The notes: generated by a model not told the origin, from the letters alone. 64,000 nucleotides of DNA from Hermatobates lingyangjiaoensis (GCA_026182355.1 JAPFBL010000002.1:1240001-1304000), one strand, 5' to 3'; positions 47,827-59,700 are shown, counted from the first letter of the stretch. Numbers and translations are program-made.

Positions 47827-48439
47827 TTTCTATTTCACGGTCGATACTTTTATCAATATTTATGTTTATATATATATATTTATTTATATTGTTTACTTTT
47901 AACGTATTTGTAATGAAATATATACTTTTAAATAATCCAAATAACAATAATTTAGACTTTATGTCAAGCATAATGCTAGTACACTGTAACGAAGGAAGTC
48001 TAGTGTAAACTTAACAAAGCAAAGGTAAGTTCATGTACACAGAGTAGGGAAAAGACAGAGAGAGCTTGAAAAATTGAAATAGGGATTATGGAAAGAGTGA
48101 AGAACAAATATAGTAGTGGAGTGAGAGAGAAAGACAGAGAGTGAGCGAGTGCACTTTGTTTTAAGAGAGTGCATGTTTAGTTGTTACTATAAAATAATAA
48201 TAATGAGTAATAGCACTCTATGAGTTCGATTGCCAAATGCTTTTTTTTGTACTTCATTGCAAGTACAACGAAAGAGGTGGATTCCAGTTTACGAAAATTT
48301 GGTGCACTGTTCTACAGCAGTATTTTCATTTCAATCTTTGTTTTTGACTATCCACTGCGAGAACGCATGTTGAACTGGAACCCAGTACTGCATATTCTAA
48401 CAATAAAGTAAATACAGCTCAGTCTATCGACTCTGAAAA

Positions 48440-48665
48440 CAAGCTTGCAAACACGGTAGAGATCACATCGCTTGATGGATCCTAATGAAATTTACCCAAA
48501 AATAGAACTTTGCAAGTACTTTTTTGTTGAAATTACATTTACAGAAATGTGCGTCATGGTGCATTTTATGATTTCAGAAAATATTTATTACAATAAACGT
48601 TGGAAGTGTAGAAAAATGAAATTTCGTGAGAAAACTCTACATAATGTTAGTTTGCTATGAGAAAC
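48440..48665 (+). repeat. Degenerate family A interior fragment
   Basis: TCGCTTGATGGATCCTAATG, TACCCAAAAATAGAACTT and AATTACATTTACAGAAATG follow the family A interior order. Confidence 0.45.
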
Positions 48666-48864
48666 TTTTGATTGCTGCAAAAAAATGTAGCGCTAAAAAC
48701 TGAAAACTAAACTTCACTGATGGATAACCCAATTTTTATTAATTAATTTTAATTAATTAGATTATTCATCTTTTAATAGATAACCTGCTGATTTGTTTGT
48801 ATTAACTTTGAAATTTTTTATTGTACGGTTTAATAAATGAGATATTTTACTATTTGAAGAGTTA

Positions 48865-48965
48865 ATATGCAAGAACAATAAATGATCAAACCACAAAATG
48901 AAGTGGGAAAACAAGACAAGATCTTTCAACCGTAACAAGCGGTCTTCTTCAGAGTCAAAACTCAA
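48865..48965 (-). repeat. CTGACGAAG-family single arm (reverse)
   Basis: AATGATCAAACCACAAAATG and GATCTTTCAACCGTAACAAG, then GCGGTCTTCTTCAGAGTC. It matches the left arm of 39660-39862; the opposite arm is missing. Confidence 0.7.
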
Positions 48966-49149
48966 ATGAAACACTAGATGTTGAAAACATCTGGTGAGGG
49001 GTTGAGAAGAGTGGTATTTTAAAAGGGTGAAAGTGCAGGAAAGGACAGAAGTCCAGAAAGGGATGTTTGGGGGAAAGAAAGGAGTACAGTAAGAAGGAGT
49101 AAAAAAACTCCCCCTAGCTGTCAACCCTCTTAGAAAAGGCTATTGCCCT

Positions 49150-49440
49150 TGTAACGAAAGTGTCAAGTTTGAAGAGACCGTTACTAATGTTTATAACGCC
49201 TAACAAACATATATTTTATCATGCTCTCATGGTGAAGGATGGTTGACTTGCAAAAAATGTTGCAATAAATATACATGCTGTACCCTTTAACATGTCTAAT
49301 CGTGAGACATATAGTTTTTCATTAGCATTGGAGCATGGGAAAGGCACTTATTCATTCTTTACGACAATACAGCTACTACTCCTGAACGACTCTCCAGAGA
49401 TTGAATAACTTAAAATTTTGTATTGTCGTACCACCAAACC
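49150..49440 (+). repeat. Dispersed repeat family D, copy 2
   Basis: TTTTATCATGCTCTCATGGT, GAAGGATGG, GTGAGACATATAG and GGAGCATGGGAAAGGCA match 20500-20780 in order. Confidence 0.5.
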
Positions 49441-50498
49441 AGCTTAAAGTATTGGAATACCAATATTAAAATAAAATTGACAAAAGTCCTATCTATTGCA
49501 ACTTAAGAAGTTTTAAGTAAATAAGTATGAGAGACAACATACATGTCGTCAGGACAATTCGACAGAATCAGTTACAAAAAATCTGTCATCAAAGTAGAAA
49601 ACTCTTTGAGGTTTATAAAAATTACTCTGTACTTCTAGAATATAATCATCTTTCGATAGAACGTTCTTGCTGTTCGATGAACCAGCACTAATTCTTAAAT
49701 GTATTAATCTATCAGCAAAAGATGTATTTATTCTATACCAAATCAAAGAAGAATTGATTTAATTATCGGATTAATTAATCCAATTATTATTATCCTATTT
49801 ATAAGTATTATAAATATAATATATTAGGTAGTTATAAGTGACTTTAATATAATTTATCCAATTATTCAACGCTGTATGTAATAATAATTATTCAACGATT
49901 TATATAGTGCAACGAATTATGGTCATAAAAAGTATTTTTTTGTATTTAGATACGTGTGCTGTCGTTATTGTGGTGTTTAGTTGTGAAGGATATATTATCA
50001 CCTTGTTGTTATAAGAAGAAGAAGAATTCTTGATGGTACTGTCTTTGAACATAAGCCTTGAAAGATTGCTAAAAGAGAAGGGTTTTGAAATAAACTCAGC
50101 TAGAACGGTCCTTATTCTCTTCTCAAGGACAAAGAAAGTAGCATCAAAGGTGTTTTTATTCTAAATACTAGCGTAGAAGTCCCAAACGTATAGAAATATT
50201 TGAAGCCACTTTTAATTGAAGACTAAACCTGCAATACCATGTAACAGATACTTTGATTAAGGCCACAAACGATCTGTTCTGCCGTAAAATATTCTTTGCT
50301 AGGACTTGGGGTCTTAACCACACGTCTACACTTTTGTTTTGGTATGACCGGTTGCATCATATGCATTGGTCGCGTGGTATTAATAATTTAATGAAAAAGG
50401 TCAATATATTAGCTTTAATATATTACAAAGATATGTCTATCTAGAGATAACAGGAGTAATTAATACCTACCCAGCATAGAAGCATCATATAAAAAGTA

Positions 50499-50775
50499 TT
50501 CTGAGGTAAAATGGTTAAACCAACAAAAGTCTCCACACAAATTAAGTTTTATTCAACGCGCTTCGAACACTTTGTGTTCATCATCAGGAAGACACCAACG
50601 ATGTGGTACTGACGGGTTGGTCCAGTGAAAACAACTCTGGAGTCCTGATGATGAACACAAAGTGTTCGAAACGCGTTGAATAAAACTTCATTTGTGTGGA
50701 GACTTTTGTTGGTTTATCCATTTTACATCAGAATGAGTAAATACCACACAATTACGGATTGCACAACTAATGATA
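50499..50775. repeat. Foldback element with hammerhead-like core
   Basis: Arms 50499-50590 and 50642-50733 are near-perfect reverse complements. The plus arm has CTGATGA (50645-50651), T, stem GAACAC/GTGTTC around AAA, then GAAAC (50668-50672) and GCGTT. The minus arm has the same with GAAGC in place of GAAAC. The right edge extends to about 50775 (ATTACGGATTGCACAACTAA), which is shared in inverted form with 60475-60780. Confidence 0.8.
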
Positions 50776-51240
50776 TAAAAAGTATTAATCTTCACTCTTT
50801 TGGGTATTTTTATTAAGAATGAGGCCATCAGAGTCAACTGAGACTGTTTAGAAATGAACAAAAAATGGGAAGTAAAATGTTTACAAATGCAATAGAAGAA
50901 GCATGAATCGATTGCCTTGAATGTTATTAGGTTTCACTATTTTTTTGGTTAGCTGATAAGGGATCATGAATAATATCCTGGATTGGAATCATCTTAATTT
51001 CGAGAAAGGTACTCTTGCCTGATACACTTATGCGTCAAAAAATTAATTAAAACCCCACTAATGGTATTATAGGACAAATGTCAACATTTCTAAAACTGAG
51101 ATAGGAGTAAACGGGAATTTGCAGGCCGTTATGCTTGTGATGAAGATTTGTATTTAGCGTGTTCTGAAAAAAATTGCCATGGTATTTGATGTAGTGTTTC
51201 TGAGACAGTTGGACCTAACTGAAAGCTTTAAAATTCATGG

Positions 51241-51480
51241 TTATAAGTTCAAAATTACTTTGACAATGTCCGATTTCTCATTAGAATCTGGTGGGTAAAA
51301 AAAGTTAACTCTCATATGTGTACCTGGACACATGGGAACTACTGGAGAATGAGAAAGTGAACTAGTTGGAAATATTTGGCCCAAGACAAACTTTGAGTAG
51401 TTTAGTGACTTATTCACAACACTCACTAGCTGCTTGCTCCTTGGATTCAATGAACGAATGGATGAGAAGGAAGAAGGAAA
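51241..51480 (+). pseudogene. Non-LTR RNase H fragment (decayed)
   Basis: Plus-strand translation gives KLTLICVPGHMGTTGE then a stop and ESELVGN. Compare the VPGHxGxxGNExAD block that contains the late catalytic residues of non-LTR RNase H. Stop codons at several points show that it is dead. Confidence 0.6.
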
Positions 51481-51614
51481 CAGTTTGTTAGATCCACGAA
51501 ATCTAATTCAATTTAATAATTTAACTGAACATACATTTGAAAAGAAAAATGGATATAGCCACATCAAGAAAAAAAAATTAAATTATTATTGATTTCTCTC
51601 TGAGTTGGATATTA

Positions 51615-51730
51615 CTTTACAGGATACTTACATTAAAATAAAAGTAAAACACAACTACGAGTCTACGAGTTGATTTTATGTTTATTTGTGGTAAAGCTGA
51701 GTGTAGGTTACTCGAGAGTTCTTATTTTAA
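51615..51730 (+). repeat. Family B and family A end fragments
   Basis: ACTTACATTAAAATAAAAGT matches the family B core and GAGTGTAGGTTACTCGAGAG (51700-51719) the right-hand flank of family A. Confidence 0.45.
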
Positions 51731-51771
51731 TTCACCTTCAACAGTCATTGAAGATTTGGCATTGGTACCTG

Positions 51772-52464
51772 TATGTTGAGGTTACTTTTTGCTGGATAAA
51801 AGCTCACATGGGTTGTCTGGGCAACGAGGTTGCGGACAGACTGACAAAAGAGGCTTCTCAGGATGACACACTTGGAGTGTCATACAACATTGCTCCTAAA
51901 GAGTACTCTAAAAAGATTTTGTATGAGGCATCATTACAACGATGGGAACAAGAATGGTAATCCTCAATAAAAGGATCGTATACAAAAACGTTCTTTCCTA
52001 CAATCGAAGAGAGGAAAAAGTGCGACATAGAGCTTTCACACAAGGTAAAACAAGCTCTTACAGGCCATGGTGGGACTAAACTTAACCTCAATGGGTTTCA
52101 TATCATTGACAGTGACAGGTGTTCTTGTAATGGTGTCTCAACATAGACTTGGGACCATATACTGTTCATCTGCCCAATTCCAGACCAAGAGCAACACGAT
52201 TTGTGACATTTACAATAACAACCGGCTGTAGCTGGCCTCCAGCAAATAGGACAGTTCAAAAGAGTGAGCTATTTCAAAATTTTAAAAAATTCATAGACCT
52301 TATAGAATTTCAAAAACTTCTGTAGTGAGTATTTTAATGTTAGATTTAATGCAGTGTAATGTTTAATGTATTCTTAATCTGTATTTTAATGTAAAAATAA
52401 TATTCGATACAGCATGTAATATACTGTATGCATCATACTAAATAAATGGATTTAAAAAAAACAA
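51772..52464 (+). pseudogene. 3' end of a non-LTR retrotransposon (RNase H, CCHC-like tail, poly-A)
   Basis: The plus frame reads FCWIKAHMGCLGNEVADRL then TKEASQ, KKILYEASLQRWEQEW and a stop at 51960. In the same frame it continues TFFPTIEERKKC, QALTGHGGTKLNL, and a C-S-C...H-ILFIC cysteine/histidine motif (52110-52172) interrupted by one stop. The order matches the C-terminus of jockey/I/R1-type ORF2 proteins: RNase H followed by the FFP, TGHG and CxC-H-C blocks. The untranslated tail ends at an A run (52453-52460). It looks 5'-truncated, as is usual for target-primed integration. Confidence 0.82.
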
Positions 52465-53958
52465 CCTACACGATAACCCCTAGATCGCCTAGACCCTATA
52501 AGTATATAAGGAATCTTATTTTAATGAATTAATATTATTGTACATCTGTTAGCATTCATTTCGTTTACCCGGGTACAAGCGGTGGATCGGCACTACAAAT
52601 CGGCAGTACAAATAACACTACTCCTAATCGTTGACGAGGATGTTACTTCACTGTTTCATTGGAACTATAACTCAAGTTTTACATTTATGTGAACTTTAAC
52701 AGATAAGTGTGATATCAATATACAAACAAAATTGAATATGTTTTTAACAAAGTTTTTAGGGAAAGTTGGTTGGAAAAATAAATGGGCTTTTTGAATACAA
52801 GGTCCACAGTGGAGAGAAGTAAAGTAAACTGTGTGGCTAATTATGTCGTTTAGGATATGAAATCCATCCATAATAATTACATAGTCACATACCTTTCTTT
52901 AAGGAGATCTGCTAAATAAAATACAAGCATTGTTAGTTCATTGTGTGCTACATGTTTCTTATCACGACTCATTTTCTTAACCTGAAGGTAACGACATCCT
53001 TATACACAGTTTCGTCTTCACGAGTCGCTTTCGTGTAGTGACTCCACTCTTGATATTTTCTTTCCTTTTGGTGACCTTGAATGACTGTGAATTACTTGGA
53101 GTTTTATTGAATCTAGAATTGTTTGAAAAAAAAGTAAGTAGAACTAATGAGTTCTACAATTATTAGAACAAAACAATAAATATGTAGATTATTTCCCAGC
53201 AAGGGCAGTGTAACTTGAAATCATGCAGTTTGATTCTACCACATGTAGGGAATTTAAAAATCAGTTCCAAACGGTATTTAATAATTATTTTTTTTGCGAA
53301 AAAAGAAGTATATCTGAGTACATTCATATTATTAAATCAAAATACATTTTTTTTGACAAAATTTGTAACATAATATATATGATTTAAAGAAAAATAAAAG
53401 TGAATAATTTTATTTTGTTCCATCTGAAGTTGCTGAGAATCTGCAGCTTACCTAACATTGGTGGCCTACTAGACAAGTAAAACTGTGAGAACTTATTAAG
53501 TTTCAGCATTTTTTGATTTGAAATATGTCTGTTATTTTATTACATTTGTGGTGGTTTAATGTTGAAAACAAATTATCAAAAAAAAAAAAAAAGAAAGAAA
53601 AGAAAAAAGAACTATAGGTTTGATTGAGTCGTACTAGAGTGAAATTGAAGATCCTGTAAAATTCTTTTTCAACCATGCTGATAGGAAATCGTGGAAATTG
53701 AGGGTTACCTGCGCTCCTCTATTTAAAGTTATACTAATTTTAGATCCAATCGTGACAAATAAGTGCTCGGGATGTTTTACACAAAATAGGCTAATGGGGC
53801 TTTAGACAAAATGTGAGCTTATTTATTTTTCACGTATTATGTCCGAATATGCTAAAAATTATACGTATACAGTCTATCCTAAATTGCGTGCGAATTCAAT
53901 TTATATAGATAACTTCTTTAATTTCTTGATTGTTTCTTGAACTAGATTATATTTTCAG

Positions 53959-54123
53959 GTGGTTTTATCAGCATGTTCATCATACTTCCAAAAACTATTG
54001 ATGGAAAATCCGTGCAAGCATCCGACTATCATCATGCCGCCAGACATTTGCTTTTCAGATCTCAAGTTCATTATAGAGTTCGTTTATAAAGGTGAAATTG
54101 ATGTTTCTCAAGCTGAACTGCAG
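53959..54123 (+). CDS. BTB gene, coding exon 2 (core of BTB domain)
   Basis: Encodes residues 59-113. VVLSACSSYFQKLL follows directly on LKAHK of exon 1, giving the family signature AHKVVLSACSSYF. ENPCKHPTIIM and FIIEFVYKGEIDVSQ are the conserved strand and helix of the dimer interface. Acceptor ATTTTCAG, donor CAG|GTAATT, phase 0 at both ends. The exon boundary inside the signature (K|VVLSACS) is in the position I would expect for this family. Confidence 0.95.
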
Positions 54124-54404
54124 GTAATTGATTTGTTTGTTTTACAAAACAATACTTACTATTTAATAATTTCTATACAAATTACAAAACTTATTTTTAA
54201 ACTTTTTATTAATTTTCTAACATGTAAGTATAAATGGCTTACTACAGTTTATACTAATTGATTGTGAGCCATAGCACATTTTGAAGTGATTTTGTTTTGG
54301 TAATAAGGGAATGCTTGACTTTGACTAGATCGCTGACGTAGATCCCTACTGATATTTTGCCATATACAATGTCCAACAAAGAAAATGTTATTAAGGCTTC
54401 AAAG

Positions 54405-54986
54405 TGACCATACCGTCTTTTTCTGAAAATAAGACACTGTCTTACTTTATTTTTAGGTCAAAAATCCGTCCTAGGGCTTATTTTCGGGAGAGGGCTTCAA
54501 GTATATTAATTAAGTAGATTTACATATTTTTGTCTAATATTTATTTTTGTAGAGAAATTTAAATTTATTCGATTACAGTCATGTCATCTTGTGGAACATG
54601 GTCATAAATTATCAAAATTTTAAATTCCGTTCTCATTTTCTCCAAATCTATTTCCCCTAGAATCATTGGTCTGAATCTCTCATGTCTTGCAACATACGAG
54701 CTGTGGTTAGATTAATACTTCTTGTCTAAGTAGCCTCCTTGAAACGGACTTTAGAGGTAAATAAGGGATTTCTTGGAATATTTTGTTCCAAAGAATTTTC
54801 TGAAATATTACGACAGCCAGAGATATCTACTACAATCAACAGCATTTTCTTAACGAATTACATTTTTCATATTATCTTAACTAGGGCCTATTTTCAGGGG
54901 AGGGCTTATAGTCCAAAAACGTCCCGAAATAACGCTAGGATATATTTTCGGGAGATGATTTATTTTCAGAAAAAGATGGTATACTC
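54405..54986. mobile_element. MITE with about 26-base terminal inverted repeats
   Basis: The ends read CATACCGTCTTTTTCTGAAA (left, from 54409) and TTTCAGAAAAAGATGGTAT (right, to 54982), nearly complementary. Inner text repeats the motif GGGCTTATTTTCGGGAGAGG and relatives in both orientations. The style (TTATTTTCxGGGGAGGGCTTAT) is familiar from a widespread animal DNA-transposon family whose name I do not recall with confidence. No transposase ORF; the frame at 54739-54996 is spurious. Confidence 0.7.
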
Positions 54987-55261
54987 GTATGCTTAACATG
55001 GCTGGAAAAATCCTGTGTTTGAAAAAGGTGTTTTTTCTAGTATAATGAAGTTTAAAAAAAACTGCATTTATATATCATCTGTTCAAATTGCTACATTTCT
55101 AAAGGCCTGGTAAGAATAACCTCTCTTCTTCTAGGCCGAAATACTTGCGATAAAGTTTGTTGGGGAGCGTTTTTTTATAAAAAAATTTCATAAAAATCAA
55201 GGATATATATAGGATGTAGAAGAAAGTCAGACCGATTTGAAGGTTTGTAATCCATGGTTTT

Positions 55262-55445
55262 TAATTTAAAATTAGTGTGGGGATGTCTGGTCTCTCTTTT
55301 GAATCTAGCCAGTAAAAATAAGTTAACTCTTATGTCTGTACCTGGACACATACGATACAGGGGAATGAGGTAGCAGATGGGTTGGAAAATGTTGGTGCCA
55401 AACAAACTGGGGTGTGTAGCCCTTTTTGCACAACTCGCCTCAGCA
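55262..55445 (+). pseudogene. Non-LTR RNase H fragment (frameshifted)
   Basis: NKLTLMSVPGH in one frame and GNEVADGLENVGAKQTG in the next: the same block as in 51241-51480 and probably the same family (both have KLTL-VPGH), here better preserved after a one-base shift near 55360. A minus-strand open frame (55175-55405) is its shadow. Confidence 0.65.
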
Positions 55446-55855
55446 TCAGCAATGATGGAATTAATAGATAGTTGAAGAAGTAAGTATATAAAAGGTGCCT
55501 AGGACAACCACATTTAATAACAGCTCATTCCAACTGAATTAAATCTGTAAGAAAAGTAATACATTTTCACAGGAATGATTTAAAAATATATATAAATAAT
55601 TAACCGAATATTGGCTTGTAAACTACCACTTATCTAGCTGAAATTAACATCAAACGAAGAGTGTAGACTCAGTTTAGAAGAGGAAGAATCTTTGAATACA
55701 TTCTCTTGAATGTAAGGAAATTGTCTTTAGGAGATAAGGGTTTTTGACACATCATACCTAAATTCAGTAGAAGTGAGAAGTACTTCTTGAATGATAATTA
55801 TAACGTTCATTGAAATAGTTTGAATTTAAAGTTGATTTCACAAGTGTTGACAAAG

Positions 55856-56200
55856 GGAAACATAATTGATCAGCTATGGTCGCTATGTGCACGAGTCCTA
55901 TGAGACTCAGACCCTCTAGTTTGATATTAAATTAACCTATTAGATTATTCTAGGTCAATGATTCCAATTTTGTTATAACTGATAAAATGGTTTTACATTA
56001 AGACACATGGAGTCATTAAACTGATTTCTTATATGTTTGCCAATATTTAGCAATAGAGTTGGATACTATGTTTGCACGACAGCCACATTAAAATCAAACC
56101 AACACTAAATTGATTGTAAAGAGTTTGATTATATTGAATGTGGCCTACATTTGACGAGTTCACTAATAGTGAAGTTGACTATAGGACACTACAGACTTTC
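55856..56200 (+). repeat. Dispersed repeat family B, copy 4
   Basis: Begins near GTGCACGAGTCCTATGAGAC, then GTTATAACTGATAAAATGG, CGACAGCCACATTAAAATC and GAGTTTGATTATATTG. It ends with CACTAATAGTGAAGTTGACT, which resembles a family A terminus, so families A and B may share ends. Confidence 0.55.
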
Positions 56201-56829
56201 ATTATGATCTCTGCAGCTGAACAACTCTAAAACTGAATAGAATAAATCAATACTATTCAAACTTTTTCCTAACGATGTCTCATATTGTTCTTCGCAATAC
56301 ATTTCTTATTGCATCCTTTATTTTCGAAGTCACATTTCTTAAATGAATAGTACAGCGCGTAAGATTATAAAATTATTCCCTTGGATACGTTACGATCTTA
56401 ATCTTAGGCCGCTCACAAAGATATATAATTTACAAATATAATATAATTTACAAACACATAATAATTTATAAAGAATAGGTTATTAAAATATCTTTTCAAG
56501 GGAAAAAATATTAATGATACAGAATAAAATATTGGAATTTATATTAAATTGTTGTAATAAAGGAGTAATTGAGAGCATATTGACATGTATATGAAATAAC
56601 ATGAATTTCACATAAATGTTAATTAAATTGATTATCCATGATTTTGATTATAAGGTTTATTTACTAAACCTGTAATGACATTTTTTGGCATTAGATTTGT
56701 AATTGTATGAAATTTTTTCATATTTATATTTAACGATATGATTAGAACATAAATTCTGAAAGCAATGTTTATATTTTTTAATATAAATTTATTCAATATG
56801 CACTTTTTTTAATATATAAACTAAATTAA

Positions 56830-56930
56830 CAGAAAGAACACACACAATAACTCACTACTATTATTTCGACTACCTCGTCATGAGATAGAAAGATCGAGTC
56901 ACCCCAAAGACATGTGAGGACTCATTGTTT
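56830..56930 (-). repeat. Microsatellite-linked repeat fragment
   Basis: AAAGAACACACACAATAACT, then TACCTCGTCATGAGATAG, matches 13545-13670 and, in reverse, 1430-1515. Confidence 0.5.
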
Positions 56931-56952
56931 AATATAATCATTAGTTTACGTT

Positions 56953-57112
56953 GATACACATAGTCCGAACATTGGCTCTTTAGGATACCACGCTATGAAC
57001 ATTCTACATTAGGAGTCCTAAATTTTGCTAATTGTAGTGTATTTAGAGAAGGGATCTTTAAAGAATACCTAACATCGTATTGACTCAGGACCGACGCCTT
57101 AACGTGCTCTCC
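56953..57112 (-). repeat. SINE body fragment
   Basis: TAGTCCGAACATTGGCTCTT, AGGAGTCCTAAATTTTGC and CTCAGGACCGACGCCTTAA match the body of 15266-15548. The tRNA-like head is missing. Confidence 0.65.
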
Positions 57113-58314
57113 GAGAGGCAAAATATAATCATGAATATATATATTTATTCATATTTATGTTATATTTATGAATATATAGTCATAAAAATCATTTATGTAT
57201 GTTTATGAAATTAGTGATATTTTGCTACTAGTGATCTAGTGATATAAATAACACAACTTATTGTGTTACAAATATTTCAAGTGTGCTTATACTTAATAAC
57301 TAAACATAACGATAAACTATTCAGAATGGTGACGAATTGTTACGTTACTGTTAAGTTAACATAACTTCACTTATTGATTGCTTAAAGTTGTTTAGATGAT
57401 TGTTCTTCCTTCCTTCTGAACTTTTTGTTAGAAGAGAATTACGAGTATATATTCTCTTGCTTCATCACTGAGTCATTGGGTTAATATAGTGAGAAATTAC
57501 GTAGAACATTTTGATTGTTTGAAGAGCTTCAGGAAGCCCACTTCAGATAAAAATGATAACTTGTCATCCAAGAGAGAACGAAATCAGACGGGACATTTCT
57601 AAATATTAAAACTTCACTGAAGTTTTTGCTTTTCGTAAAATTATTTCACATTTGTTTTAATAATAATATTTATTTTAAAGAAATTACTGTAATATAAAAC
57701 AATGTAATTATTTAGGTTAGTTTAGAAATGATAAAAATAAATATATATTCTTTTGTTTCAAATATTTGAAAATTGTTTTCAATATTTTCATCACTAATTT
57801 TTTTCTCTTAAACGTAAAAAAAAGTGAAATATTTTCTCTAAGAGATATTTTTTAAGTTCAGTGTAAAATGAAATTGATAGCTTATTGTTCAAAAAAATGT
57901 AACTGTATGTTTCAAAAAAGTGGTAAATTAATGTGCACAAATTATTGTGCTATTACTTACTGACTATAACTATTCAATTATATAGGAGATAATATCATTC
58001 TCTTTATATTATATTTATTTTTGATTAAGTCATCCAACACCCATTTGAGGTTGAAAAACTTTTAGAACTGTACCATCTAGTAAAACCTTGTGCAGTTTTG
58101 GTGGTTGGTGTGTGACTTTTAATTAATGGTCTTTCGACTTTTTTATGGTAAATATTTCTTGTGTTCTGATATTGTCAGTTTTTGTTATTTATGATTACTA
58201 TTGACAATGGCTTTAAAATTAGTTAATAAATAAGATGCTAGATATTATATAGAAGACAAAAATTACAATTAGTAGTAGAATAGGTTACGTTGCAAAGGCA
58301 GTCCCAAGAAAGAA

Positions 58315-58550
58315 CGCAAATTGGCCGAAGATATAGCCCTTTGTCATACCAAACAATGAACAATTCTGGATCGGGAGTCCTATATTTAGCCTAACTCAAG
58401 TATATTTAGAGTAGGAATCTTTAACGAGTACCTGACATCGTACAGGCTCGGGACCTCCTGCTTTAATAAATCGAGGACCAGAGTTGGTATTAAACCGCTG
58501 ATCTACCAGTCCTGAAGCAAGCACGTTGCCACTAGACTACCCTGGCACCT
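58315..58550 (-). repeat. tRNA-derived SINE, full-length-like copy
   Basis: On the minus strand, 58550-58473 is a tRNA-like head with TAGTCTAGTGG (A box) and GGTTTAATACC (B-box position), followed by the shared SINE body. This copy has the better A box of the two. A short AAAAAATTAA stretch beyond 58550 is flanking sequence, and the body end at about 58315 is not sharply defined. Confidence 0.72.
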
Positions 58551-59541
58551 AAAAAATTAATAGTAGCAACAATAGCACACTCACATCAAGAAACAATAAT
58601 AAGAAATGTCACCTATGTGAGAGACCTTACAAATGTTAATCATATTATGAAACAAGAAAAACATCGCATTAGAACCAAATAATTCGATAATACACCCATA
58701 ACTTCTACAATAAACAGTAATATAGATAGGAACTGAATTTATACAATAAAATTCAAAGCCTATGGACTATATTACGTATTACAAACTAAGATGGGCTTGA
58801 TATAAATTATAATGGAGTTAACTCCAATTCTGATATTCACTTAAGGACAAATGAACATGAACCGTATGGTCGTATAGAACTTGATGAACATACTGTGTCA
58901 AGAACAGAAAGGACTGAGAATGACAATAACAAAACACTAGAAATATTTAAACATTAAACTGTTTACAACAATACTTAATGAACGCATCATCCACCCGCCA
59001 GGCGATATATTAGAACACTGATAGTTCCATTGGCAACACAGACATACCTGCATAATATATTAATGGACTCAGGTGGTTTCTTTAAATTTCACTTACAATT
59101 ATAAATTAAACAAAGCGACTGAAAGGAAACTAGTTATGAAGACATTTGTAGTAAGTAAAAAAAAGTTGATAAAATAATACAATGTAAGGAATAAATACCA
59201 ATTTTTTTAAAGGAAACAACATTCAGTAGTTACAATAAGTAAGTTCGAATGGAATACATTAGGAAGGATGACAACAATCGATTCAATCGAAGGAATAAGT
59301 AGAAGGTAAAGGCAACACTGAATAATTTGAATTTGATGATGTACGAGATCAGAAACTTGTCAAAGGGTGTTATAAATACTGCTCGAAATAAATCTCATAT
59401 TTATATAACAATATATTAATAATAGTTATGCACTTTTGTGATTTTTGAAGCAGATATCTATACGTAAACAATGCCCTGTCTAGTAGAAGTTTATTAAAAT
59501 TAATTTTCCTGATTTGCATCTATTTAGACATATGATTTTAG

Positions 59542-59700
59542 TCATTACTGAGGACAGCTGATCAGCTAAAGATAAAGGGGTTGTGTGAAGTGCCAGAGGG
59601 CGATCCAGAAGCCGGAGCTGAAGTGACACCATTAGCCTCTCCCAAACGTTGTCACCACAGACCTCACAAGCGGAAACTCCAGGACTCCAACCATCATCCG
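59542..59700 (+). CDS. BTB gene, coding exon 3 (end of BTB domain, basic patch)
   Basis: Encodes residues 114-166. SLLRTADQLKIKGLCEVPE completes the BTB fold; this final helix is diagnostic of the family (compare xLLKTAExLxIKGL). After an acidic spacer, PKRCHHRPHKRKLQ (residues 147-160) is a basic cluster that resembles a nuclear localisation signal. Acceptor GATTTTAG, donor CCG|GTAATT, phase 0. The exon must start before the first in-frame ATG-like codon at 59581, because the BTB helix lies upstream of it. Confidence 0.95.

Larger units (their letters stand above)
46424..53958 (+). other. Intron 1 (7,535 bases)
   Basis: Bounded by GTACTC and ATTTTCAG. It carries repeats listed separately (a GTTTATC-GGACTCGGTCAG family pair, family A fragment, CTGACGAAG copy, family D copy, foldback at 50499, non-LTR pieces at 51241 and 51772). 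46424-47420, 49450-50490 and 52470-53950 show nothing that I recognise. A purine-rich stretch at 48060-48175 (GTGAGAGAGAAAGACAGAGA) could bind GAGA-type factors, but this is speculative. Confidence 0.85.
54124..59541 (+). other. Intron 2 (5,418 bases)
   Basis: Bounded by GTAATT and GATTTTAG. It contains the MITE at 54405, an RNase H fragment at 55262, a family B copy, microsatellite-linked fragments and two SINE-derived segments. Between them (56205-56825, 57115-58310, 58555-59540) I see nothing recognisable. Confidence 0.85.

Noticed and set aside
48762..49124. 120-codon minus-strand open frame
   Set aside because: It runs through a CTGACGAAG-family repeat arm and shows no motif.
54739..54996. 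85-codon open frame in intron 2
   Set aside because: It lies within the MITE and has no transposase motif.
58473..58550. Possible functional tRNA gene on the minus strand
   Set aside because: A and B boxes are visible, but the acceptor and anticodon stems do not pair convincingly and a second copy is joined to the same SINE body.
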